DNA from: Acanthaster planci
Taxonomy: Eukaryota > Echinodermata > Asteroidea > Valvatida > Acanthasteridae
Direction of reading: 5' to 3'
Length of the DNA stretch: 53,058 bases
Assembly: GCF_001949145.1 (NCBI RefSeq)
Contig: NW_019091362.1
Coordinates: 881,433-934,490, forward strand
A program made the translations under genes and the position numbers. Under the pieces are notes generated by a model. That model saw nothing but the letters and a program-made list of their open reading frames with translations, made no database searches and was not told the DNA's origin. Position 1 is the stretch's first letter, and each line of letters begins with the position of its first letter. Positions 1 to 13,152 of this stretch are shown here, one piece after another.

Positions 1-280
1 AATGCACTGGTACATGTTAATCTAAATCAGTATCTAATATACAAAAGTTCAATTTAAAAAGGAATTTAAAAATGAAATACAGTGATTTCTAACTGAAATG
101 CAAAAATAATATTTACATACATGTCTAAGGTCATGATGATGCTTTTCAACAAAAGGCAAACCACAATGTACAACCACAGTGTGCGTGTATTTGACTGAGG
201 ACCCGGAAAAAGTAGCACTAAGCACATGCAGGGTATCGAAGAAAAAATACTTCGAGTATAGGAAATGAGTTATACTTTAC

Positions 281-679
281 CTCACTTGGGGTCTTTTTCA
301 GTGAAAACATGGCAGTGGTGTCAATGGAGCACGGCTGACCACAAACGAATCGACGCAGGGAAGTCCTCACCCTGAGCCAATACCTCAGTAAATGCTGTAC
401 CATAGACGTTGCCGGTCAGGCCCAGTTGGCGTCACCAACAAAAAAAAACAGACCTTGATGCTCTGGCCAACCAGTTTGTGTTCTCCTGGAGGGCGAGGAC
501 TTCAGCGGACTGTTTATAAAAATTCCAGATTGTAGACGAGCCAGTCGTTCAACAAATAAGTCAGGATCCGGTCCTTTTAAGATGGCTCTGATGTGAATCC
601 AGATGAGCTCTATCCAGGACGATGACACCAGATTAAGAGTTTCCCCGAGAAAGGATTTGGTCTCTCGAGAAGCAGTTGG
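281..679 (-). CDS. Candidate internal coding exon, phase 0 at both ends, with one in-frame TGA
   Basis: Seen: reading leftwards, a T-rich tract ending in TACTAG is followed by a 399-base stretch that is open except for one TGA at 416-418, and it ends at GAG|GTAAAG. The length is divisible by three and both junctions are phase 0. The frame is GC-richer than its surroundings and encodes stretches such as WIELIWIHIRAILKGPDPDL and QPCSIDTTAMFSLKK. I do not recognise the family. The TGA is codon 88 of 133. It may be a polymorphism or error, a true stop (making this a terminal exon), or lie inside a 59-base intron (CAAG|GTCTG...TACAG), though removing that intron shifts the frame. It would be the last exon in the window of a leftward gene. 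Inferred, not proven. Confidence 0.42.
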
Positions 680-1922
680 CTAGTATACCACAAAAATGAC
701 AACGAACCTGAATGAACTTTACAATCTATCATGTTCATCCCCCTACAGAATCCTGACTATTAGGCACACATAAGCCCACACATTCCACTGCTGCAGTGAC
801 GAAATCGACCATGGAAATGTATCACCTAGAGCAGCACTTGAAAGCAACAGAATGCTGCTCTGTAAAAAGTCAAACAAAAAGTGTTGACAATGTCTGTGCA
901 AATATGGACTTTCTATATATGAACACGAAGCATTTAATATCCAGACAATCTAGTAAGTTGTTTGTGAGCTTGGTATGTAGTTACTTGAATTGATGTGTCT
1001 CTTCTTGAAATACCCTCTTCTTATGCAGTATGCCAAGAGGGACTTGTGGGACGATCATGCTTCTCCCACTTGATGTAGGTTAAAAGAGAAACTTTTTAGC
1101 ATCGGTCTATAAATCAGCTTAATCCTTTTGTGAAATCTCCAGGGTTGGTCTTCCAATCTTAAAACTACATGTAAATGTTCAAGTGAGACACTAAGGATAC
1201 CGTCAAAATATCACAGTGAATATATGCATTTATCAACACTCAGCCCAAAACCTCTGAAGCAAAAAGCTTTTAACTAATAACCTTTCCCTGAGCTAAGCCT
1301 CATACAAAATACAAAATTCAAGCTTCTAAATTCAAAATTTTAATTTCAAGGTAAACAAAAGTAGATCAAAAGGGAACTTTCTCCCCAAGAGATGAGGGAA
1401 AACATGTTTTTCACTGTGTTCTGAAGGACTAGGGCCTGCTTGGAAAGTCACAAAGCAAAATAGTGTAGAGTGCCAAAAGCAACTATTTACTGGTGACCAG
1501 GCAAAAACCTGAGACACAAAAAAGTTACAGGAAATCCACAGAAAAAACAGTGAATACTCGATGTAGAAACATCAAATTCCAAAAATCTCTTCAGAATTCC
1601 TTCAAAAGGTCAAATGCAGATCAGTTTCCATACAAATCATCTGCTCACTTCAATTTTTCTTTAAAAAAAAGGCCAAAATATATCCCACACAAAAAGTCAA
1701 CTGCTTATATTCTTCAGTTCTACAGAAGCAAAATACTTTCATCACACAAACCATCAGCAACTGCAATCCTTTCTCTGATACAAGCTCACTTCCACTCTAA
1801 TCCACCTGACAAGGGAAACATGCGGAGCAACAATGAAAGACAGCGCTTGCCGGGGTCAAATCTCAATGAAAAGAGAGCTGAGGTATTCCATGCATCCAAC
1901 CTCTCGTGGTATACTAGTATAC
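680..1922. other. Non-coding stretch, probable intron
   Basis: AT-rich sequence with no convincing exon. A 153-codon plus-strand frame (1493-1954) is Lys/Ser-rich and comes from A-rich DNA opposite the next minus-strand candidate exon, so it is not called. Confidence 0.4.
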
Positions 1923-2092
1923 ATATGCACTATCCAATGGTGTCCAAGCTCTAAGCATCCCACCAATGCAGATGGGACGGCTTGGGCTAAAATGCTGTCA
2001 ACGTGAAACTCCCGATCCAGATTTACACCAGGTATATCATCCAATACTGATGCGATTATCCCCCCTATAAAGGATGCATACGAATCTGGTTC
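1923..2092 (-). CDS. Candidate internal coding exon
   Basis: Seen: on the minus strand the tract ATTCTTTCATCAG is a good acceptor just upstream of 2092, and an open frame follows in phase 0. It contains SFIGGIIASVLDDIPGVNLD and then VDSILAQAVPSALVGCLELG, which read like an alternation of hydrophobic and acidic helices. The left end is uncertain. CATAT|GTATAC at 1922/1923 gives a phase-2 exit, and the frame stays open to 1856. I do not recognise the protein. The acceptor phase fits the phase-0 exits of most other minus-strand candidates, but the exon cannot be confirmed without a protein or transcript match. Confidence 0.38.
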
Positions 2093-5000
2093 CTGATGAA
2101 AGAATTCCTTGTCTGCGCACCTTTCTCTCGCTCTCTCCTCCTACTCCCGTGAGAATACGCATTTCCTCCCCTCTTTCTGTGCCTGGAAAGAATTCTTGAA
2201 ACATTCCACGGAATGGATTGATTAAATGCACCCTGGCAATGCTTCAGAGCAGACACACGCATTCACTCCGCAAATTTGAGGAGGCCTGGTTGTCCATGTC
2301 CTGCTTTCAGTCCATCACATTTTGAGCATCAGTAGCAGTATTGCACCTCATCACATTTCACTTCTTTACGGCGGCACATCTCTACTCTTCGGCTATAAAG
2401 GCATTTTAAATCTACTGGCAAAAAATATCATGAGCTGTGTAGACAAACTCGAGCAGAATTACAATTTGCAGTGACCATCTTTGACAAGATGAACTGAACT
2501 GTCTCGTTTTGCTTGTTTTTTCTTCGCTCATCACAAAATTAATCAATGCAATTTTTTCAAGCACAAAATTGAACAAAATACTCCTTTAAAGGCATGCCTG
2601 TGCATACATCGCATCTCGGCCGGATTGATCCAATCCCATTACTCCTCAGGTGACAAATTTGCCCGCATGGACAGTTCATTACAAGCCATCAATTCCCCGG
2701 TATTGGGGACATTGGGGACGTTTAGCAAGCACTAGCAGATCCAACAATGCGTCCATCCCTGAAGGGAGACTGACCTGCTTGACATCATTGATGTAGAAAC
2801 ACAGAGATAATTGAATTGTCTTTTCATAACTTCAGTGCTGCAGAGACTAAACAACGACCCCCGTCTCATTTGTTAATGAGTAAGCCTATACTTGACTCTG
2901 ATCATTTTGCCATTGTGTACTTCAATTCAGTCAGTCAAGCAAGTACAGGCCACAATCTTTCATTTCTATATTAAATTGTAACCACAAAAATCACCCTAGA
3001 CAAAAAATCAGGCTTATTAGCACAGAATCCATGGCATTGGTAACTCTTTCATCCAACTAAACTGCAAGCAATTAATCAAAAGAAGGCACTTGTTTTCCAA
3101 TTATTCATCAGGTGAGAGGATAAAAATGACCCTCTTTACAAAGGAGACTGCTTCAGTCTTTTAGGTTCTTATTAAGAAGCTTGGATCTGGATAAAGAAAC
3201 TGAGTGCACATTAACATAAAACTGATGCGAGCAAGAGTAAAAACTTTGAATATGGTTTCTTTTGACCATCCAATTTCAACCAGCCAAACTTTACGGAGAT
3301 CTTGTCCAACTGGTTCTTCAATAAATCAAGGCTTTTCCCTTGCAATTATATAGAGCGGCACGTAAAAGTTTATTACAAAAATGTGGATACTTACATGATC
3401 AGTAGCGATTTGCAAAACATAAAAATCACAGATGAGCATACAATTCCACAGTAAAACAATCTGCATTGAAACTTCCGTTTTTGTGGTTTAAGCTGTATAA
3501 CCTTGACAACCATGCAAAACAATGATTGCACAACTTCGAAGACACCATTTGCATGAATCCTTTGAGAGAAAACTGAGGAAAAAATAACAGCTGGGTGTGA
3601 ACTTTGTCTACCAGCTAATCATAGACAATCCAACACGGAGTTGTTCAAGTTTCCCTCAAGTGGCAACTCTCAGATCTGGTGCAGATGTGAGATGATCCGT
3701 TGAATTTCTGATGCACAGAACTCACATCATTCAGACAGCTATTAAACAAAGGGTTCTTCGTTCACCCACAAGAGTCTGTCCATATTCTCCCTGGAGAAAA
3801 ATACTGATCATGGAGGAGGTATACCCAGAAACCATAACAAACAGCCAATGACAGATTGCCTGAGCAGGGTTTGGCCTAGTGCTAAACTTCTGATTCTCCA
3901 GGCAGAAATTCTGATTGATATATGACCTAGAAGGACTGAAACAGTGCAACAGTGCAGGGAAGTATCTTACAGCGGGCGCAAGTAAAGCTGAAACAAGAAG
4001 ATCCTCTCCCCGACAGCATTCAGACTTGCTGGCTCAGTGTGAATGAATATCTGGCCTAGAAAGACCTCTTAACATGACATCCATTCACCAGCAGAAAACA
4101 GATCCGGTGACATTTAACATTTGGCGTGGCACCTCAATGGAACAAGCCTCGGCTCCTGGTGGCCATGCCGTAACCCTATCGTCTCGTAATTAGACACAAA
4201 TTAGATTGCTGACTCCTTTGAGGCAACGACTCGATGAAACTATCCTACCCAGCCTCTCTCTGGTCAGGTCTGCACAACCGTCAAGTATTGCACCTCTAGT
4301 GATGAGATCAAATGCACCAGACGTGCAACTCCGACTTCCAACACGGTCACTGTCTCCACAGACGTTCGACAGAAAAAAAAAGTAGAGATTGATGTAAAAC
4401 CTTCCGTACACACACACAAATCATAAATGCTATACAGTATGCCCTTTTAATCATGGCAGGCCTAGCAACGAAGAAAGCATATTATGATGTCTGGCTCTCC
4501 AGTCACTCAATCAACACGTGAAGACAACGAAAGACTTCCAACATTTCCCTGAAACAAGCTAAATGTACAATTCATATGACATATATATTTGCTGCACATC
4601 AATGGGTTTCTGCACATAGCAAAGCCACCATGAAAAATGAATGTTCACCTATTCAAGCGTTGGAGATGAACTAAAATGCATCATCCATTGAAATCATAAC
4701 TCTACACAGCAATGAGAACTTGTATGAACCATCTTATACCCTCATATTCATTTCTGCCATTTGGTTGTTTCTTATCAGACAGTAACGCCAAATGTGATTA
4801 CACAACATTAATATCCTCCACAATGTCAACTAAAACTGGCTCATAATGTATCCAATACCACTGCCAGCCAGTTGAAATCAGTTCTATTTCATTATTTATG
4901 TAATTCAAATGATGCAAACGGACTCATGTTGTGTCGCTGAAAAGCTGAAAGTTGCGTTAATAGTCAAGACGACTTAGTGATCCAGTCTGCAGGAGTAAAA

Positions 5001-5700
5001 TGCGTCATTTGTATTCAGGCAGCTGCAAAATTCAAATCAATTTGCATCAAAATCTAATTCCGGGACTGAAATACACAGATACCACTATCATAAACAGATC
5101 ATCTGATTAGACAGCACTGGAGCCATCTCCATCGGTGTAACTACGTACAGTCAATCCGACAGAGCAGAGCTTGATGTGCTCGTGGATTTGAGAACGATCA
5201 GTCTACAGGCTCATTTCACAAGAAAAAGCCTTCACCCTATGAAAAACCCTACTGCTGATAAAACAGCAAATTGCAAATGAGATTTTTTTTTAAGACATGC
5301 CATTGGGCACAGTGCATTTTGCACATGCAGAGGGAAATGTAGATGTAAGGTGGTTTGGGAGTTAAGGATCTGTTCAAGTCAGCCTGGGGTTATTATTGAG
5401 AATCAGGAGAGGGGGGAATAGAGGGTTGTGTGATGAGTGGTGTCTCAGGGTGCCACATGCGTGCAATCTGAAAGGCAAATTAAGACCGTGCTGTCATTTG
5501 CCGAGATGTTTGTACATGTACAATATTTCGGAGAGGAGTGAGTAAACCAAACACTCATGTGCCGTCACTATCCATGATCGTGCATCAGCATCCAAAATGT
5601 GGGCTGTATTTTTTTGTTGTTGTTGAGAAAGAGAAAAGGCTAAGAAGTTGGTGGTACTCTAGGGATCATACATGTACCACTATCACCCTGAGCCTTATGT
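2093..5700. other. Non-coding stretch with one ambiguous exon-like patch
   Basis: Mostly AT-rich, probably intronic. At about 4240-4375, on the minus strand after a run of T, two overlapping frames are open for 70-130 bases beside possible splice sites. Neither is clearly favoured, so no exon is called. Otherwise I see nothing. Confidence 0.3.
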
Positions 5701-5756
5701 GCAGGTGCTTCCGTGCAGGTGCTTCCATAGAGGTGCTTATGTGCAGGTGCTGCTTA
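5701..5756. repeat. Short tandem repeat, four copies of a 14-base unit
   Basis: Four consecutive 14-base units start at 5701, 5715, 5729 and 5743. The first two differ at one base (gcaggtgcttccgt and gcaggtgcttccat) and the others at a few. The repeat lies inside a 148-codon plus-strand frame (5538-5984) that has no other coding character. Confidence 0.8.
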
Positions 5757-8700
5757 CATGTAGATTGTCATGTATATTTTCATGGGGAGCCCTCCTTTGA
5801 TGGGTGGGCAGATAGCCTATTGGTCCATGCAATAAATTGCCCTTCAACACAGTTTGTGCAACCTTCAACTCCTCCTCTTAAAGGTGCAGGTATGAAGACT
5901 GACAAATATCCCTTTGGGGTTAATTGTATTGAAAGAAAAGATACATTTCTTTTTAACAAGTACAAACAAGTACACTGTTGCTGATATCACTCCAGGAAGA
6001 CAATGTTCCAAGTGAAAGATTTTCTGTTCAAATTGTGAACCGATATGTACATGTAGTCACTGAAACATTTCAGGGTAGAGGTTTTTCCATTAGCTTACTG
6101 CCATGTACTGCCAAAAAATAAATCACCACAGGAAAGAAATGACAGCAAAATATCAAAAGGTTTCTTAATTTTGTGCCCAGGATTACATCACCAGTTTGGT
6201 AAGGATATGGAAAGAAAGTAATAAAAAATAACGGTAGCATAAAACAAAAACACCCAAACGCGCTATAAGAATTTGAAAATAAGGGTAATTAAGACGCTGA
6301 ACTGGCTCTTAAAAATCTACCAAGAATACTTGGTTGATGATATTTTACGGAGGATATCAGACTTGTCAAACTACTGATAGACACTGAAGTGGTTCAACCA
6401 TTAACTGAATTAGTATGAACATATTATAATGCTAACAGAAAAAAAAAATGCATTCTAAATAGGAAAAGTAACTACAGGAAAATCATTTCCCCTGATGCAA
6501 AGCTCCAAATGGAACGTCTTTACAGTGACGAGAGAAAAACTTTCAATGGCAAATGCATACACATACGTACTGTACATTTCCAATAAAACGGACGGACTCA
6601 CTGTATTTACTTATTAAGCTAGACCGAGGGAGAAGTTCTACCCAGCAGGAAGGCTTGCTTGCATTTACCAAATTACTCCCCTAGAGTGCAATAACATGGA
6701 TCGATCCACCACGAATCTACATACATGTGTAACACAACCTCAAACGGTGATGAAAACATGGCATCCAGCATCTAATGTGATACAAAATGACACCAAGCCT
6801 CAGGGACTCATCACATTGAGTGGGCAAGGCTGTCCAAGATGGATGCCTGAACACAGCTCTGAAAAATCTGTATCCTGAAATTGGATGTTGATCGATCAAA
6901 CAGGGAAGCCAACAGTTTGATGCCAGGAATCTTATTTTCATTTAATTCTTAATTGCTTATCATTAAAAGTATCCCCCCCCCAAAAAAAATTCAGTATATC
7001 CACAATATAGGGAAAAATGAACAAAACAACATGTGCATAGCAACCCCCTTAGAATCTCCTGAGAAGCCAAATCCATAATTAAAGACAAACAAGCACCTTC
7101 CTTAAAAAAAAGAAAAAGCAATCAAGGGACCATCAGTGCTACTGTGCATTATCAAGGTTTTCAGCTGGTTGATCATATCTGCTCTAGGAATCAAATAACG
7201 CAGTGACAGATCATGTATACCGTACATGTACACTAGCCTGGTACCATTTAACATTTATTGCACTATGGACCTACGGGCACTGAAGACACATGAATAATTT
7301 ATGATAGCTTGATCTCAGACCTCTGGTCTGCGTCTGAATCATTCTCTGACCCTTGTACAAATAGTCATGACTTGACACTGTATTGCAGTATACATGTACG
7401 CGTACCTCCATTAGTGGTCATTCTTTTTTTCATAATTTCCACAAGTATACAAAATTTTTGCAAATGGTTCCCTTTTGGTCTAGTGAGGATTTGAGACATT
7501 CCACAGAAAGCTTAACATGCTTACATGAATGTTTAGCTTTAAGTACTAGTACCTCATCGATATTCTCCAAGAACAAATGAGTAAGTAACCAGGCTCTTTC
7601 AGACATTTTCTCAAAATTCAGCTTTTTAGGCTACAAAGGGTGTGCGAGCAGTTTATTGATTTTACAAAAAGTAATAAATCAAAGAAAACAAACAAATGAA
7701 CAATTAACCCATGTGATTGTTGTGGCTTTCCAAACCAAATATGCCAAATCTTATTCACAAACTAAAAATCACAAGAGTATTTAATCTGCCAAATCCCAGA
7801 CCATCTTGTGCTATTCTGACAGTTACATGTACTGTTTTCTAATAAGTGAAACAGAAATAAAGTAAATAAAAATCTTTATTTCTTCAGAAGCTACTGATAC
7901 AAATTGTAATGATGAAGTGTCTCCCTAAATATAAACTGTGTAAGCAAAACTCATTTCTTGAAACCAATTAAAATCTACATTTAATAGAGAAGAAACCAGA
8001 TTCGGTACATCTACCATATTATACATGTATGTGTACATCTCAATCTCCCGCAGAGATATCACAAATGAGATATTACTCATTGGGGCTGCATATTAAAATG
8101 AGGCAATGCAACGTCTCCTTAAATAAAATACAATTATGCAGTGTGAACAGTATACAGAAGCCTGAGCAGCATCAGAACAGCCATATTATACATGTACATG
8201 CACCATATGGCATAATGTCATTCTGCACTGAAGACATGTACATGTACCACTCCTCAATTCCGATTGGCCAACAGCATCAGCTGCCTCTAACTTATGCAAA
8301 CTATATGCTAAACAGGTGCAAGGTGATTACGGCAGCAATAGAGGGAGCTGTTTTGAGAGACACTGTATATTTCAGATGTGCATCATGACCCACTCATCAC
8401 AGTCTTTGTACATGTACATGGACAAAACGTGTGGTTTACCAGCTGTCTTCCACAAGACCCGATGCTTCTTTAGCATAATATAGGAGCAGTGACAAACTGA
8501 TAGATGATTGGTCCATCAGGAAACCAATCATCCTCCCCAGACTACACATGACTCCTGCACGTATCTCTAAGTCAACACAAGAGGGCAGCAGGATACTCCA
8601 TCAATTGCATTGCATTACAACACAAATGCCACAAATACACTGTAGTGCATGTACACTGTACATATTGAAGATGTTTATCCTGCCACTATGGTACATGTAC

Positions 8701-9710
8701 TAGTACCCTGACACCATATGGTGTATCAACTGCATTTCCTTAGTTGATTCATTATAAACTGAACGTGATCAATAAGCACTTGTTCAAACTATTTCTTCCT
8801 TTTTTTTAATTTGGCTACACAAGAATGGTTTGCCTTTTCAGAGAAAGACCTACATGTAGGTCACAAAGTAAGACAGTTGTTAATTATGAATATTCTTTTC
8901 AATAAAACTCCAATTTCAACCTCTCAATTAACATTTGGAATGAGACCGATGTACAATACACCGTCACTGTGTACATGTAGGTATCAAGGAATGTCATCAT
9001 TAACCTTGTCTACATGTAGTTCCCAGTTCAACAGTGTATGTTGTTGTTGTTTTCAGCTAAACAGTTCTTGTGTTCTGGAGTACTAAATGTAACACGTACT
9101 ATAACCAATGAAGCTTTGGGTATACCATTTGGGTTGTTCTCGGAGCTTGAAAATATACAGTCCGAGAAACCTACTGGTAGAAATCTACCTTGTAAAGACA
9201 TCAGCCCAAATTTGACATTAAAAGGCTCAAAATAAGGCTTTTGCCTGAAAAAATGGCATCCCTGAAAACTTGTCTGCAAATGAATGAATGCTTTCCTTAA
9301 TTAATATGGCCCTCACCGTATCTGCTAATAAGAAAATGCTGGTGATTAGTTGACACTGGCAATGGTCCATTAACATGAAATCCAAAAATAATCAATGCAT
9401 TAGTAATAACCAAGGTGGGCTCCACTTATTTTGATGTTTGACTTTGAATCCATGCTTTTGTGTAACCTCTGTATTTGGAATTTTTAGAATGAAAGGAATG
9501 GAATTGTACGACTTCACTGCAAAAGACGAATAAACCATAAGTACTGCATGTACACCGTACCAGCATAAACAGAGATTTCTAGATTAAGCCTCTTTGAAGA
9601 ACTGCAGGCTTTTTGAGGTCAGCTACAACATCTGCATATTCCCTGGCATTGTCTGGGAAAGATAAGACCATGTAATAAACACCATCAAGTACGTACATAC
9701 TGGGAGCTCA
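5757..9710. other. Non-coding stretch rich in ACATGTA words
   Basis: AT-rich DNA with repeated TACATGTA/GTACATGTAC words (for example around 8187, 8236 and 8692), a C8 run near 6974 and short A or T runs. No exon with credible ends and coding character was found. Confidence 0.4.
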
Positions 9711-9830
9711 GGCTGCATCCGAATCTCTTGTCTAGAGCTAGGTCTTGGTCTTCACTCCATTGGAAATGTGTGGGAGACGCATAGACAATAGACCTAGCCG
9801 TAGCTCTGGAAGCCCGTTTCGGACACAGCC
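9711..9830. mobile_element. MITE-like inverted-repeat element
   Basis: The 120-base segment begins GGCTGCATCCGAA and ends in the reverse complement of GGCTGTGTCCGAA (11 of 13 identical). A second inverted pair, GCTAGGTCT and AGACCTAGC, lies inside. Termini of this kind occur in non-autonomous DNA transposons of animals. I see no matching target-site duplication in the flanks, so the insertion is old or the limits are slightly off. It has no coding capacity. The 70-codon minus-strand frame across it is a by-product. Confidence 0.5.
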
Positions 9831-12800
9831 TTAGTTTGGCGGTAGTGTTGCTCCTGATACCAAAAACCGCGTTGTGTTGGAGCAGAGGCAGTTTCACAGA
9901 TGTGTGTTCAAATACTTAAACACTGGCAGATGCTCGTACTGGCACTTTGCCAACTATTTTGCGAGTACTATTTTGCAAGTACTGTTTGTTAAAAAAAATA
10001 TATAAATAAAATGTTTGGGTCTGAAAAAAGTATCGGCAAAGAAAGCCTTTGTTTACAATGTCTATGTAGATGTACCAGTACATTTTGAAATTCCAGATGA
10101 ACCTAATTACACGGTATGTGTTGAAACAGCACGCAACTGCACGCTCTTTTTGTTTTTAATTTCATTTAATTTTACCCGTACTTTATTTTATTTTTGCAAA
10201 CACTGTCAAGGTTGACAGCACACAGTACATGTACCGACCAGTGCATTCTGTGAATAAACAATGTATTCTGAATGGGGCATATTTTCCTACAAAGCAAAGG
10301 TAACATCATTCCAAGCAAACACAGCCCAAAAAAAACCAGCTGCAAAACGCTTAATGACTGACAGCCTAATTATAACCAGTACAAGGGTCTGGCATTCCAA
10401 TCCCCACAGAATCTGTCTTGCAAAATATCTTCAAAGGTTAATTGCTGAGATTTTTATCATACCGGTACTTCACACTGTCTCGAGAAATTTTTTTTTTCAG
10501 TTTCAAATTATGGTCAGATTTTTCAGCATCACAACATCCACCTTGTTCTCTTGGCTTACGAGAGATAAGCCCAACGCAGTAAAAAGACCTAGCAGCAATT
10601 ATATTGATTGATTACGCACATGAAATATTGTTTCAATCTTGGAAAATTTGAGCACAGGTGTCTTCACACCTCAGGGGGTGTACATGTTCTAAAAATACAC
10701 CCCCCCGTCCTTACGGTGAATTAAAAAACCAGGGTCACCTGCTTTATTATACAAAGGCAAATTTCTGTACCTAAGACAGGCTTTAAATGTATAATAAGAT
10801 TTCAAACGTACATGTACGTGCACATGTAGGTACCTGTATGGGCATATGGATGTCACGTTATCCATAGCTCCCCCACAATATCAAAGCAGGATTCTACTTT
10901 AAAATGGAGGACTACAGAATTAAACTGTCACAAATACCTCCAATGTCAGTAAGCTGAGAATAATTAGGTTTCACTGTTCCGCCAGCAACTCGATGTACAT
11001 GTACATGCCATGCACGCTTCTCAAATACATGTACTTATGTTTATGGCCCTGAATCAAATGAGCTAGCACTACATATACCAGGAAATACAATTCAGGAAGA
11101 AACAAAAAGGACTAAAATCTGTAAACCTGTTCTTCAGTACTACCTGTGCTTAACACTGTCTCAAGAACTAATGTGCAATACAGAAACATAGTGAATGCAA
11201 TTTTGCAATTAAATACGGGCATGAATTTAAAACATGGCTTTGTCCCGACTGCAGGCCCAATGCTACACCAAATGCTTAGAGTAAATGGGGCTCCGATGGA
11301 AATTAGAAATAAATCCCACATCCCCGTTGTCGCAGTAGTCATAGGATACCTCGGCTCAACCGTCTGAGTGGCTTGAAGGGTAACAACCACTACACAGAGC
11401 AGTGTACATTGTCTGGAAACGATTACCCGATGATGTTCCATTATTATAAAGCAGGTTTCATCAATGTGACGGTGGAGTGGATTAATGATAGCCTGGTTTC
11501 ATTAAATGAACACTATACAGTGTACATCAACAGGGTTAACTGAGCACATTATATTCGATGCAATTGAGATATGCTTTTCTGTGCTTCAGGAACTAATGTT
11601 ACATGAATTTGTGACCGGTGACAAATTTCATTGAGTAACTAAGCAGGTAACTGTGGCTTAGAAAAACAAAACCAAACCAAAATACACCTGAGGGCTGCAG
11701 TGTAAGGTGTAGGTACCACATGCCATCTGGGAAACTATAGGCAACCTGAAGGAAATACCATTGCTCAATAATTCTTGGGTGCTGTGTTATGGCGAAAAAA
11801 CTTCATAATATCAAGTTTGAAATGCCATGGGCATGAATTCAAATGAACCTTTGGCAACAATTTGTTTTCTTGCAAAATCAGACTTTACTCTCAGACTTTA
11901 AAACGCCGGGATGTTTATAGTAAGATGCAAGTTCAATGCATTTCAGATTCCAGGTGTTTCCCCACTGAGCCCAAAACCATCAAAGGTTTTGTAAAAAAGA
12001 TAAAACGACATAAATTACACATGAATGTGCGTGTACCAGTATGTTGTCACAGTTACAAAGACATGTAGCCCTGATTCAGAGCAAATACAGAAAATGTGTA
12101 AGCAGCTTTTGAATTGAACAATAAATACATTTACATGTACATACCAATAGAATTTCTACATATGCTGGTATTACAGTGTTGACAATGCACAACGTAACAA
12201 TTTTTTCACAAAAAATCGTGATTTGAGAACATCAGAAAATGAAATTTAAGTTACATGTATATTACATTTAACAGCTTTCTCTGCCAAGTAAATATGAATC
12301 TATGCACATCATGTTCCCTTGACAATGCTACGGTACAGTGTCTATCCACCATAACAGCTCACATGACAACCACTTGTCATACATGTACATGAATACATGT
12401 ATGTGTCTGCCTAATGGATGATCAGGCAAACAAGCACCTGACAAAAGCACTCTATACAGATCTGCATCAGTGAATGGCTGGAGTACTCGCATTGTCTACA
12501 GTATGGTTGGACGAGGTGGCGTGAAGACAAACTTGTACAATTATTAATTTGATGTCATGAACACCATTTTTCCCTGTACATTAGTGAACAAAAGGTTTTA
12601 AAATTTGGTATGCTTTCTCTCTGCTTTGGTGTCAGGAGTAGTTATCAGTCCTATCCACACTTAATCTTTCAATATCCAATGTTCCAAATGTTATTTATGG
12701 ATGCAACTCGGTTATTGTGCCCAGAAAATATTTGTATGAGTCATAATATTCCTAGTGTAGGAACAAAAAGTACAAAAAGATGTCACACAATATAATTTTT

Positions 12801-13093
12801 CAACTTGACAAATTCAGGAATGTCCCATAAGAAAAATCTAAGGTGTTTGAAAAATGTTACTGTGTTTCACTCTGAGACTGGTGTACAAGTCTAATGCCAG
12901 CCCGCAGGGAGACTCTGATGTGCCAAATCCTGGAACCCATGTGATTGAGTTTTGATGAAAACAGCCAAAAGCCCCTCAGAGACACAATCTCACACTTCGC
13001 TCTTGTCAGCAAGGGTCAAATGCAGATATTTTTACGTCTTGATGACAGGAGGGAGGCAGCCATCCAATAGTAACCAGAGTCAGTGAAGGCCAC
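9831..13093. other. Non-coding stretch
   Basis: AT-rich, with many TACATGTA words (for example 10807, 10993 and 12130). At 11112-11441 a 109-codon minus-strand frame overlaps a 73-codon plus-strand frame. Neither has splice sites or composition that convince me. Nothing else is called. Confidence 0.35.
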
Positions 13094-13152
13094 CTGGTCT
13101 CCCACCGCAGTATCGAGGATCAATCTCCAAGGAGTAAACTACCAGCCCTGAG

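Noticed and set aside
1493-1954. 153-codon plus-strand frame
   Set aside because: Lys/Ser/Asn-rich product of A-rich DNA. It partly lies opposite a better minus-strand exon candidate and has no splice sites.
3738-3775. Minus-strand donor GTGAGT at 3730-3735
   Set aside because: No open frame of useful length and no acceptor lies upstream of it.
5538-5984. 148-codon plus-strand frame
   Set aside because: Spans a 14-base tandem repeat and low-complexity DNA; no protein-like pattern.
11112-11441. 109-codon minus-strand frame overlapped by a 73-codon plus-strand frame
   Set aside because: Neither has supporting splice sites or recognisable sequence. Mutual shadowing is the simplest explanation.
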